NCBI GenBank assembly: GCA_038326725.1
Contig: JBBQKI010000064.1
Location: forward strand, 1-7,083
Direction: 5' to 3'
Source: JBBQKI01 sp038326725
Lineage (GTDB): Bacteria; Bacteroidota; Bacteroidia; Flavobacteriales; Flavobacteriaceae
Length of the DNA stretch: 7,083 nucleotides
Shown: positions 1 to 5,576 of the stretch, piece by piece
Numbering within the stretch: position 1 is the stretch's first letter
Layout: each line of letters starts with the position of its first letter
The notes under the pieces: generated by a model
Databases searched by the model: none
What the model was told of the DNA's origin: nothing
The model's input: only the letters and a program-made list of their open reading frames with translations
Translations under genes and position numbers: made by a program

Positions 1-2
1 AC

Positions 3-74
3 CCTTATGAAAAAACAGGGTTTTTCCTCTTGACACGCATGTGGGAGATGTTGCACCTTTATGGCATAAATTAA
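3..74 (+). CDS. Probable C-terminal tail of an unidentified protein (5' end outside window)
   Basis: This is the only frame that stays open for a useful distance from the left edge: 23 codons in the third frame and then a TAA at 72-74. The last residues read LTRMWEMLHLYGIN, which looks like ordinary protein with aromatic and hydrophobic residues and no low complexity. The other two plus-strand frames stop at base 33 or earlier. A strong plus-strand terminator 28 bases after the stop supports a gene ending here. I do not recognise the family from so short a tail. The call is an inference from the open frame plus the terminator and could be wrong. Confidence 0.45.
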   Translation, partial: PYEKTGFFLLTRMWEMLHLYGIN

Positions 75-102
75 TTGGGGAGTTAATTTTAAGTTGGGAA
101 AG

Positions 103-132
103 GGCCGTCTGTTTTGGACGGCCTTTTCTTTT
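103..132 (+). terminator. Rho-independent terminator of the gene entering from the left edge
   Basis: A perfect 7-bp GC-rich stem, GGCCGTC (103-109) with GACGGCC (117-123), encloses a 7-base loop and is followed at once by TTTTCTTTT (124-132). The base run upstream of the stem is not A-rich enough for it to work well on the opposite strand, so I assign it to the plus strand only. Confidence 0.85.
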
Positions 133-203
133 GGGGGAAAATTTAGTAGGGAGAAGCTATTAGCGCAAGTTTTCATAAGCCGCTTAATTCCCAATAAAAA
201 CAG

Positions 204-240
204 CCCCAAAAAAACCCACGCATCCACTGCAAGTGGTTAA
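204..240 (-). terminator. Weak candidate terminator for the OmpP1/FadL-like gene
   Basis: Read on the minus strand, this lies about 50 bases past the stop at 288. It holds a 5-bp hairpin (CCACT/AGTGG at 224-228 and 232-236, loop of 3) and, 9 bases further on, a run of seven T. An alternative bulged pairing of AACCAC with GTGGGTT puts the T run next to the stem. Neither fold is strong. It is listed because nothing else in 133-287 could end the minus-strand transcript; I see no gene in that gap. Confidence 0.25.
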
Positions 241-287
241 AAAATTATAGTTGTTTGAATGTGATAGAGTAATGTCTTGTGGTTTCG

Positions 288-1808
288 TTAAAAATTGAAT
301 CCCAACGTAAAAGCTAGGTTACTATAAACAGTATCAATATTAGAAACGTCTGTTAGGCCAACGGCATATAATTGTTGGTTTCGGCTTTGTTCCGAACGGG
401 AATAGGCAAGATCGAAGGTGTAGTTGCCAAAATTATAGCCACCGCCAAGTGAAAATCCTTGAAGGTTGCCAACGGTTTCGCCATTTTCATAAGGGCTTTC
501 TTCATAATGAAAACCTCCCCTTAAGCTCAATTGTTTAATGCGGTACTCGGCGCCCGCTCGAAAAGCGGAAGCCCCTTTCAACGCGTTTTCAATGGCATTG
601 TTCAGATTTGAAAAGTAGGCATCATTGGTAGGGCTAAACTTAGTTTGAGAATAATCTTTATAGGAATAATCAAAACTGATCAAGCCTTTTTGCCCAAAGA
701 TATAAGCGGCGCTTGCGGCAAATTTTCCTGGGGTTTTTAAATTATAATTTTCATGAATGTTCAACACCCGTGGGTTGATAATTTCGGTGGTAGTTTGCCC
801 GCCAACGGTCCTTTCGCTTTCGAGATATTGAGTTGTTTCTTCTGAAATTTCATAATACGTTGGGGAATCCAGAGTTAACCCGAAACGGAAATTATCGGCT
901 ACTTTTGCAATGGCCCCCACTTGTGCCGAAAATCCGGAACCCAATACGGCCAAATTGTTTTCAAAACCAACTTGGTTTACCGTGCTTCCGGCATTACTGT
1001 TGGTTTCAAATAGAAAAGTGCTTTTTTGGAAGTCGATGGTATGGGAATTCAAGTTGATCCCAAAAAAGAATTGGTCTTTAACTTGGGTGGCAAAATTCAA
1101 AGTAAACTTGCCATTGTAGCCTCGTTGGAGGGAAGCATATTCTTGGTCAAAACTTCCGCCGGCAATGTTCGAAAGATATTGTGTATTTGATGGGTCGTTG
1201 GGGACCAATGGATCAAAAAGAAAAGCCTGATATCCCAAAAATGCATTCTGTGCGGCCGTGCCTTCGTTTTCACCCAAAAAAGAATAAAGGTCTGAAATGG
1301 ATTCGCCGGGTTGCAGTTCTAAAAGATTTAAAGGAATTCCCTGTGCTTGCGAAAGAAAAAATTCACCAATGGAACTATTGCCGGTGCCGATGATAAAAAG
1401 TTCGTCATCAAAATTGTTTGTGTTGTCATAATTCAAACCAATTGTAAATTTTCTCCAAATAGATTCTTCATTGGAATTATTGAAAACAAAAACCCCACCG
1501 GCATGGTTTAAATCTACTTTGGAATCGATGCTTTTAGTAAAAGAATTAAAATAACCTGCTTCATTTTCCACATCAAAAAGCGTAAAGGAAACAGCAACAT
1601 TTGACTTTAAAAAAACCGCGCTCCCGGCAGGATTTATTCGCATTGCGGAAAGGTCTGCCCCCAATGCCCCCATAGCGCCACTTAGTGCGTTATAACGGGC
1701 GGAACCACTAATTTTTACAGTTGAATATCGAAGTCCGTCGGAAATGTCCTGGGCATTGGCTATGGTCAAAGTCATAACCATTATGAGCAAGAAACTGATT
1801 CTTTTCAT
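288..1808 (-). CDS. OmpP1/FadL-family outer-membrane beta-barrel protein
   Basis: The 506-residue product is probably an outer-membrane channel for hydrophobic compounds; family members such as FadL take up fatty acids or aromatics. Seen: a signal peptide (residues 1-19, hydrophobic core SFLLIMVMTLTI, AxA-type cleavage site A17-N18-A19), then the family's N-terminal signature at about 36-65 with SARYNALSGAMGALGAD and the NPAG motif (59-62). Alternating-residue barrel strands follow, and the protein ends in LAFTLGFNF with a terminal Phe as expected for BamA-dependent insertion. It is longer than E. coli FadL (about 446 residues), probably through long extracellular loops. It lies 37 bases downstream of the lipoprotein gene on the same strand, so the two are probably co-transcribed. 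PorV, the type IX secretion protein, belongs to the same superfamily, but this sequence is too long and does not look like it. The ligand cannot be read from the sequence. Confidence 0.88.
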   Translation of the reverse strand: MKRISFLLIMVMTLTIANAQDISDGLRYSTVKISGSARYNALSGAMGALGADLSAMRINPAGSAVFLKSNVAVSFTLFDVENEAGYFNSFTKSIDSKVDLNHAGGVFVFNNSNEESIWRKFTIGLNYDNTNNFDDELFIIGTGNSSIGEFFLSQAQGIPLNLLELQPGESISDLYSFLGENEGTAAQNAFLGYQAFLFDPLVPNDPSNTQYLSNIAGGSFDQEYASLQRGYNGKFTLNFATQVKDQFFFGINLNSHTIDFQKSTFLFETNSNAGSTVNQVGFENNLAVLGSGFSAQVGAIAKVADNFRFGLTLDSPTYYEISEETTQYLESERTVGGQTTTEIINPRVLNIHENYNLKTPGKFAASAAYIFGQKGLISFDYSYKDYSQTKFSPTNDAYFSNLNNAIENALKGASAFRAGAEYRIKQLSLRGGFHYEESPYENGETVGNLQGFSLGGGYNFGNYTFDLAYSRSEQSRNQQLYAVGLTDVSNIDTVYSNLAFTLGFNF

Positions 1809-1846
1809 ATAATTAATTTCATTAAAGTTTTAATTGAAAACCGGCT

Positions 1847-2836
1847 TTAATTACGTCCGCCCCTGCGACCTCCGCCGCCACTCGTCCCACTCGAACGGCT
1901 ACTGCCGCCACCGGAACTTCGCATGCTTCCTGAATTATTAACTGAGGAAGAGGGCCTAGAAACATTATTACTTCTTGAAGGAGTATTTCGTTGAACGGAA
2001 TTATTGTTTCGGGAAGGGCTGGTGTTCCTTATAACCCTATTGTTTGAATTGGATCGTTGGCGTGAAATCACCCGTTCAGAACGGTTGTTCCCCCTGTCTG
2101 TCCTATAAATATTTTGATTGGAACGTCGGTTTACTTCAGAGCGGGAATATCTATCCCTAGAATTAGAAACATTATTTCTACCTCTATCCTGCGACCTTCC
2201 GGGAATATAATCCAAGTTGCGCCTGCCACGATTGTAAGAAACATTATTATAGTAATTGTTATTATAATAATGGTAAGGATTATAATAACCGCCTCCGTAA
2301 TAGGAAGGGCCCCATCCATAATAACCATAATATGGGTATCCCCAACCATATCCATAACCCCATCCAAAACCTATGTTCCAGTAAGAATGTCCGTAATATG
2401 GATATCCCCAACCCCAGTATGCACCATGGCCGAAGCCATATCCACCGGTATTGTAAATGTTCACGGTAACATTTTCGCTGTTGTCGCCCCATTGTCCATA
2501 ATCTTCTTCATATTCCCTTTCTTCAATAACTACATAACCTTCATCATCGATATATTCGGTAGTGGAATAAGCCTCAATATCGGTAAATACCACATCATCC
2601 TCCGGCATATCACCATATGTATTTTCCTTGGCTTTAAAATATTCTTTATAGTAGCTAGCTTTGTCTTCTTGCGAAACCTCATAACCCTCATCGGGGGCCA
2701 TATTGTTTTCGGTAGAATAAATGCCGTCAGTTTCGCCAACATTATTATACGTGCCACAGGACACTAAAAGAATGCTTAAAGCACCCAATGATGGAAGTAA
2801 AAATTGTCTCTTAAGTTTTATATTTTGAGTGAACAT
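1847..2836 (-). CDS. Predicted lipoprotein with acidic, Gly/Tyr/Trp-rich and Arg/Ser/Asn-rich blocks, function unknown
   Basis: The product has 329 residues. The N-terminus is a lipoprotein signal: basic and hydrophobic residues, then a lipobox LLVSC with the acceptor cysteine at 27. The mature part has three blocks. Residues about 35-115 are acidic (many D/E, Y and T). Residues about 131-200 are almost only G, Y, W, P, H and N, with the octet GWGYPYYG at 142-149 and again at 164-171. Residues about 201-329 are basic and disordered (R, S, N), ending GGGGRRGGRN. There is no catalytic motif or folded domain that I can name. Such proteins occur in Bacteroidota as hypothetical lipoproteins. The position just upstream of a FadL-like barrel suggests an envelope role. 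Composition fits adhesion, a matrix or self-association, but that is inference. I see no clear surface-export signal (acidic run directly after the cysteine). Confidence 0.85.
   Translation of the reverse strand: MFTQNIKLKRQFLLPSLGALSILLVSCGTYNNVGETDGIYSTENNMAPDEGYEVSQEDKASYYKEYFKAKENTYGDMPEDDVVFTDIEAYSTTEYIDDEGYVVIEEREYEEDYGQWGDNSENVTVNIYNTGGYGFGHGAYWGWGYPYYGHSYWNIGFGWGYGYGWGYPYYGYYGWGPSYYGGGYYNPYHYYNNNYYNNVSYNRGRRNLDYIPGRSQDRGRNNVSNSRDRYSRSEVNRRSNQNIYRTDRGNNRSERVISRQRSNSNNRVIRNTSPSRNNNSVQRNTPSRSNNVSRPSSSVNNSGSMRSSGGGSSRSSGTSGGGGRRGGRN
2325..2413. repeat. Near-identical 23-bp direct repeats inside the lipoprotein gene
   Basis: Bases 2325-2347 and 2391-2413 match at 21 of 23 positions and are offset by 66 bases, exactly 22 codons. 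Both encode the octet GWGYPYYG on the minus strand. The in-frame spacing suggests that part of the aromatic-glycine block arose by an internal duplication of about 66 bp, with later drift of the intervening sequence. Confidence 0.75.
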
Positions 2837-2852
2837 AGCACGGATAATTTAA

Positions 2853-2883
2853 TTGTTGAACTTCATAAAAATAGTTAGTTTTG
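2853..2883 (+). promoter_or_regulatory. Bacteroidota-type promoter of proS
   Basis: The -7 box TAGTTTTG (2876-2883) matches the Bacteroidota primary-sigma consensus TAnnTTTG at every fixed base. A -33 element TTG (2856-2858, within TTGTTG) lies 17 bases upstream. Transcription would start near 2890 and leave a leader of about 50 bases before the proS ATG at 2941. No Shine-Dalgarno sequence is visible in the leader, which is normal for this phylum. Confidence 0.7.
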
Positions 2884-2940
2884 CGGACAAATACTAATCT
2901 TTAATAAAAGCGCAACATTTGTGCCAAACCAAACCACTCC

Positions 2941-4416
2941 ATGGCAAAGAATTTAACAACCCGAAAAGAGGATTACTCAAAGTGGTACAATGAACTAGTA
3001 ATACAGGCAGATTTAGCTGAAAATTCAGGGGTTCGCGGTTGTATGGTAATAAAGCCCTACGGCTATGCCATTTGGGAAAAAATGCAGGCCGAACTAGATA
3101 GGATGTTTAAAGAGACGGGACATGAAAATGCGTATTTCCCCTTGTTCATCCCCAAATCCTATTTCAGCAAAGAAGCCAGCCATGTGGATGGGTTTGCAAA
3201 AGAATGTGCCGTGGTTACACATTATCGTCTCAAAAATGCTGAAGATGGTAGCGGGATAATAGTAGACCCGGACGCCAAACTTGAAGAGGAACTCATTGTA
3301 CGGCCCACTTCGGAAACTATTATTTGGGATACCTACAGAAAATGGATACAATCCTATCGGGACCTTCCGCTATTGATAAATCAATGGGCAAACGTTGTGC
3401 GGTGGGAAATGAGGACCCGTTTGTTTCTTCGTACTTCCGAATTTTTATGGCAGGAAGGCCACACAGCCCATGCCACAAAAGCTGAAGCTATTATTGAGGC
3501 TGAACAAATGATGAACGTGTATGCCCATTTTGTGGAAAATTATATGGCCGTCCCCGTAATTAAAGGCACAAAAACCGAGACCGAACGCTTCGCAGGAGCA
3601 TTGGAAACCTATTGCATTGAAGCTTTGATGCAGGACGGAAAAGCATTGCAAGCCGGGACTTCCCACTTTTTGGGACAGAATTTTGCAAAGGCTTTTGATG
3701 TGAAATTTACTTCCAAGGAAGGAGTGATGGACTACGTGTGGGCTACTTCTTGGGGCGTTTCAACCCGATTGATGGGCGCTTTAGTGATGACCCACAGTGA
3801 TGATAACGGCTTGGTTTTGCCCCCCAAACTTGCCCCAAACCAAGTAGTAATTATCCCGATATATAGAAATGAAGAGGAATTGGAAGCAGTGGGCAAAGTT
3901 TCGAAGGAATTGATGCAACAACTGCGGGGCAAAGGGTTACGGGTAAAATACGATGACCGTGATACCCAAAAACCAGGATGGAAATTTAATGAATATGAAT
4001 TCAAAGGAGTGCCCGTACGAATTGCCATCGGTCCCAAGGATATTGAGAAAGGGACGGTTGAAATAGCCCGACGCGATACGTTGCAGAAAGAATTCATCTC
4101 CAATGCGAATGTTGTGGAAAAGGTGGTGGGCTTGATGGCTGAAATTCAAGAAAACCTCTTTAAAAAAGCTTTGCTTCATAGGAAGGAAAACACAACTGAA
4201 GTAAATTCCTACGAAGAATTTAAGGAAATACTTGAAACGAAGGGTGGTTTTATTTTGGCACATTGGGATGGCACGCCGGAAACAGAACAAAAAATAAAAA
4301 ACGAAACCAAGGCCACCATCAGATGTATCCCTTTGAAAGGCGATGGACAGGCCGGAAACTGTATGGTTACGGGGAATCCATCCGCGGGAAAAGTTCTTTT
4401 TGCAAGGGCCTATTAA
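2941..4416 (+). CDS. proS: Prolyl-tRNA synthetase (eukaryote/archaeal-type ProRS)
   Basis: A cytoplasmic class II enzyme that charges tRNA-Pro with proline using ATP. Order in the 491 residues: the motif 1 region (about 36-71), the proline/ATP-site RPTSE loop (121-125), motif 2 (154-173, RWEMRTRLFLRTSEFLWQEG), motif 3 (about 275-290, STRLMGALVMTHSDD), the anticodon-binding HGTP domain (about 300-395, VVIIPI to RIAIGPKDIEKG) and the C-terminal ProRS domain (about 405-491) with the typical terminal Tyr. Motifs 2 and 3 are about 100 residues apart, so the large INS editing domain of E. coli-type ProRS is absent; this marks the shorter archaeal/eukaryotic type, usual in Bacteroidota. Zinc-site cysteines in the C-terminal domain are mostly lost. 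The gene has its own promoter at 2853-2883, and the next gene starts from a separate promoter 27 bases after the stop. Confidence 0.97.
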   Translation: MAKNLTTRKEDYSKWYNELVIQADLAENSGVRGCMVIKPYGYAIWEKMQAELDRMFKETGHENAYFPLFIPKSYFSKEASHVDGFAKECAVVTHYRLKNAEDGSGIIVDPDAKLEEELIVRPTSETIIWDTYRKWIQSYRDLPLLINQWANVVRWEMRTRLFLRTSEFLWQEGHTAHATKAEAIIEAEQMMNVYAHFVENYMAVPVIKGTKTETERFAGALETYCIEALMQDGKALQAGTSHFLGQNFAKAFDVKFTSKEGVMDYVWATSWGVSTRLMGALVMTHSDDNGLVLPPKLAPNQVVIIPIYRNEEELEAVGKVSKELMQQLRGKGLRVKYDDRDTQKPGWKFNEYEFKGVPVRIAIGPKDIEKGTVEIARRDTLQKEFISNANVVEKVVGLMAEIQENLFKKALLHRKENTTEVNSYEEFKEILETKGGFILAHWDGTPETEQKIKNETKATIRCIPLKGDGQAGNCMVTGNPSAGKVLFARAY

Positions 4417-4442
4417 TTTTTTAGGAAAAAAGACAGGTTGCA

Positions 4443-4473
4443 TTTGCGGCATTAAAAAATAGTTGTATTTTTG
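4443..4473 (+). promoter_or_regulatory. Strong promoter of the tRNA-Glu/rpsT transcript
   Basis: TTTG (4443-4446), a 19-base spacer, then TATTTTTG (4466-4473) match the full Bacteroidota promoter consensus TTTG-N19-TAnnTTTG. The expected start near 4480 is about 14 bases before the first tRNA. The region also carries an inverted repeat, GGTTGCA (4436-4442) with TGCAACC (4472-4478), and a direct repeat GCATTAAAAA (4449-4458 and 4479-4488); the role of these is unknown. Confidence 0.78.
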
Positions 4474-4493
4474 CAACCGCATTAAAAATAAAT

Positions 4494-4565
4494 GGCCCGT
4501 TCGTCTATCGGTTAGGACGCCAGGTTTTCATCCTGGTAAGGGGGGTTCGATTCCCCCACGGGCTA
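4494..4565 (+). tRNA. tRNA-Glu, anticodon UUC (copy 1)
   Basis: A complete 72-base cloverleaf. The acceptor stem GGCCCGT/ACGGGCT pairs fully, with a G1-U72 wobble and discriminator A73. The D arm starts GTCT (4503-4506). The anticodon stem is CCAGG/CCTGG, the loop TTTTCAT (4525-4531) and the anticodon TTC at 4527-4529. The T stem is GGGGG/CCCCC with loop TTCGATT. The CCA end is not encoded and must be added by the nucleotidyltransferase. Base 15 is T (4508) and base 48 is G (4540), an unusual Levitt pair. It lies first in the transcript, 45 bases before the second copy. Confidence 0.97.
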
Positions 4566-4610
4566 CACGTTCAGTTATTATTGAAACATCAAACCCTACG
4601 ACACTCAAAT

Positions 4611-4682
4611 GGTCCGTTCGTCTAGCGGTTAGGACGCCAAGATTTCGTCTTGGTAACAGGGGTTCGATTCCCTTACGGACTA
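4611..4682 (+). tRNA. tRNA-Glu, anticodon UUC (diverged copy 2)
   Basis: A complete 72-base cloverleaf. The acceptor stem is GGTCCGT/ACGGACT with the same G1-U72 wobble and A73, the anticodon stem CCAAG/CTTGG, the loop ATTTCGT (4642-4648) and the anticodon TTC at 4644-4646. The T stem is AGGGG/CCCTT with one G-U wobble (50-64). CCA is not encoded. It differs from copy 1 at 11 positions, mostly in compensating pairs (3-70, 30-40, 15-48, 49-65). It has A32 and G37 in the anticodon loop where copy 1 has U32 and A37. The pairing argues that it is a functional gene and not a decayed one. Confidence 0.93.
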
Positions 4683-4712
4683 CAAAATATTGGAATTTAA
4701 CAAAACAAGAAG

Positions 4713-4964
4713 ATGGCAAATCATAAGTCGGCATTAAAAAGAATTAGAAGCAACGATGCAAAGCGATTGCGCAACCGTTACCAACATAAAACGGCCCGTA
4801 ACGCCATGAAGAAATTCGTTGAGCTTACTGATAAAAAAGAAGCCGAAACCATGTTTCCCGGCGTTGTTTCTATGATTGATAAATTAGCGAAAAAGAATAT
4901 CATTCACGATAATAAAGCAGCAAACCTTAAATCGAACATGGCCAAACACGTAGCTGCGCTATAA
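4713..4964 (+). CDS. rpsT: 30S ribosomal protein S20
   Basis: S20 binds 16S rRNA early in assembly of the small subunit. The 83-residue basic protein has the family's start MANHKSALKRIR (the Met and Ala at the start are conserved, which fixes the ATG) and its C-terminal helix signature KNIIHDNKAANLKSNMAKHV (61-80). The length is typical. Only 30 bases separate the start from the second tRNA-Glu, too few for a full promoter, so rpsT is probably made from the tRNA transcript after processing at the tRNA 3' end. The leader has no clear Shine-Dalgarno sequence (AAGAAG directly before the ATG at most). The transcript ends at the hairpin 4987-5019. Confidence 0.97.
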   Translation: MANHKSALKRIRSNDAKRLRNRYQHKTARNAMKKFVELTDKKEAETMFPGVVSMIDKLAKKNIIHDNKAANLKSNMAKHVAAL

Positions 4965-4986
4965 ATTTCGATTAATTGCAATATTT

Positions 4987-5019
4987 AAAAACCCCTTCAG
5001 GCTTCTGAAGGGGTTTTTT
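4987..5019. terminator. Bidirectional terminator between rpsT and coaD
   Basis: A perfect 10-bp stem, ACCCCTTCAG (4991-5000) with CTGAAGGGGT (5005-5014), has a 4-base loop GCTT, an A run on the left (4987-4991) and a T run on the right (5014-5019). The symmetry gives a U tail on either strand. It lies 22 bases after the rpsT stop and about 10 bases after the coaD stop, so it can end both converging transcripts. Confidence 0.92.
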
Positions 5020-5028
5020 ATGCCATAT

Positions 5029-5487
5029 TTATTTTGAAAGTTTTACGGAAGGAGGCACCAAATTAGAGGCGTCACCAGCATTTCGGAGAATATCCCTAAC
5101 AATAGTGGAAGATATGTTTGAAACTTCTGGAGAGCACATCAAAAAGATGCTTTCTATCCCGGCCATTGAGTGATTGGTTTGGGCAATGGCCTGTTCATAA
5201 TTGAAATCAGTGGAATTGCGAAGTCCCCGTAGGATAAACTCGGCATTTTCTTCTTTGCAGAGGAGGGCGGTAAGGCCTGTGTAGGTTTTTACTTTTATTT
5301 TCTTTTCTTGTTCGAAAGTCCTTTCAATAAAGCTTGTTCTTTCTTCTAACGAAAACATATATTTTTTATCGGCATTGGTGCCAATGGCGATGATGATTTC
5401 GTCAAAAAGAAGCAACGCCCTTTTAACAATATCCACATGCCCCAGCGTGATGGGGTCAAAGGATCCGGGAAATACTGCGCGTTTCAT
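5029..5487 (-). CDS. coaD: Phosphopantetheine adenylyltransferase (PPAT)
   Basis: Catalyses the penultimate step of coenzyme A synthesis: 4'-phosphopantetheine plus ATP gives dephospho-CoA plus pyrophosphate, in the cytoplasm. The 152-residue product starts MKRAVFPGSFDPITLGH, carrying the nucleotidyltransferase TxGH motif (14-17). It also has RGLRNSTDFNYE (88-99) and the ISSTIVR motif (125-131). The frame is open upstream to an ATG at 5556, but the extra 23 residues (rich in K, N and T) precede the family's universal start and are probably untranslated; I chose the ATG at 5485-5487. The gene lies 89 bases downstream of ddl on the same strand. I found no good promoter in that gap, so the two may share a transcript. 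Confidence 0.96.
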   Translation of the reverse strand: MKRAVFPGSFDPITLGHVDIVKRALLLFDEIIIAIGTNADKKYMFSLEERTSFIERTFEQEKKIKVKTYTGLTALLCKEENAEFILRGLRNSTDFNYEQAIAQTNHSMAGIESIFLMCSPEVSNISSTIVRDILRNAGDASNLVPPSVKLSK

Positions 5488-5576
5488 TTTGTATTCTTGG
5501 TTTTTTAAAGTAGTTGATTTCTGGGTGTATTTGGTATTATTTGTTTTTATATCCAAATATTAAATGACTAAAATAC

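Noticed and set aside
2114..2767. A 217-codon open frame on the plus strand rich in Ile and Val, resembling a membrane protein
   Set aside because: It lies antisense to the lipoprotein gene. The Tyr, Asn and Gly codons of that gene read as Ile, Val and Thr on the other strand, so the hydrophobic look is a product of codon composition. The lipoprotein frame has a proper signal and lipobox; the antisense frame has no family motif.
2837..2940. Promoter for the lipoprotein/OmpP1 transcript on the minus strand
   Set aside because: TTTG and TATTTTTA occur on the minus strand but only 14 bases apart, shorter than the usual 17-23, and the second box has a mismatch. A promoter must be near here, but I cannot place it.
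4417..4435. Possible proS terminator (TTTTTT AGG AAAAAA)
   Set aside because: The stem is only A-T pairs with a 3-base loop and no U tail, too weak to call. proS may read through into the tRNA genes.
3937..4482. A 181-codon minus-strand open frame opposite proS
   Set aside because: The plus-strand proS frame covers it with conserved domains up to its stop; the antisense translation is Phe-rich with no recognisable motif.
4566..4610. Possible hairpin or small RNA between the two tRNA genes
   Set aside because: Only a 4-bp pairing (TTCA with TGAA) is visible; it is best read as a spacer removed during tRNA processing.
4463..4726. An 87-codon plus-strand open frame across both tRNA genes
   Set aside because: It consists mostly of the two tRNA genes translated, which explains its internal repeat (RTPGFHPGKGGSIPPRAT-like segments). 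The minus-strand frame 4528-4734 is the same artefact.
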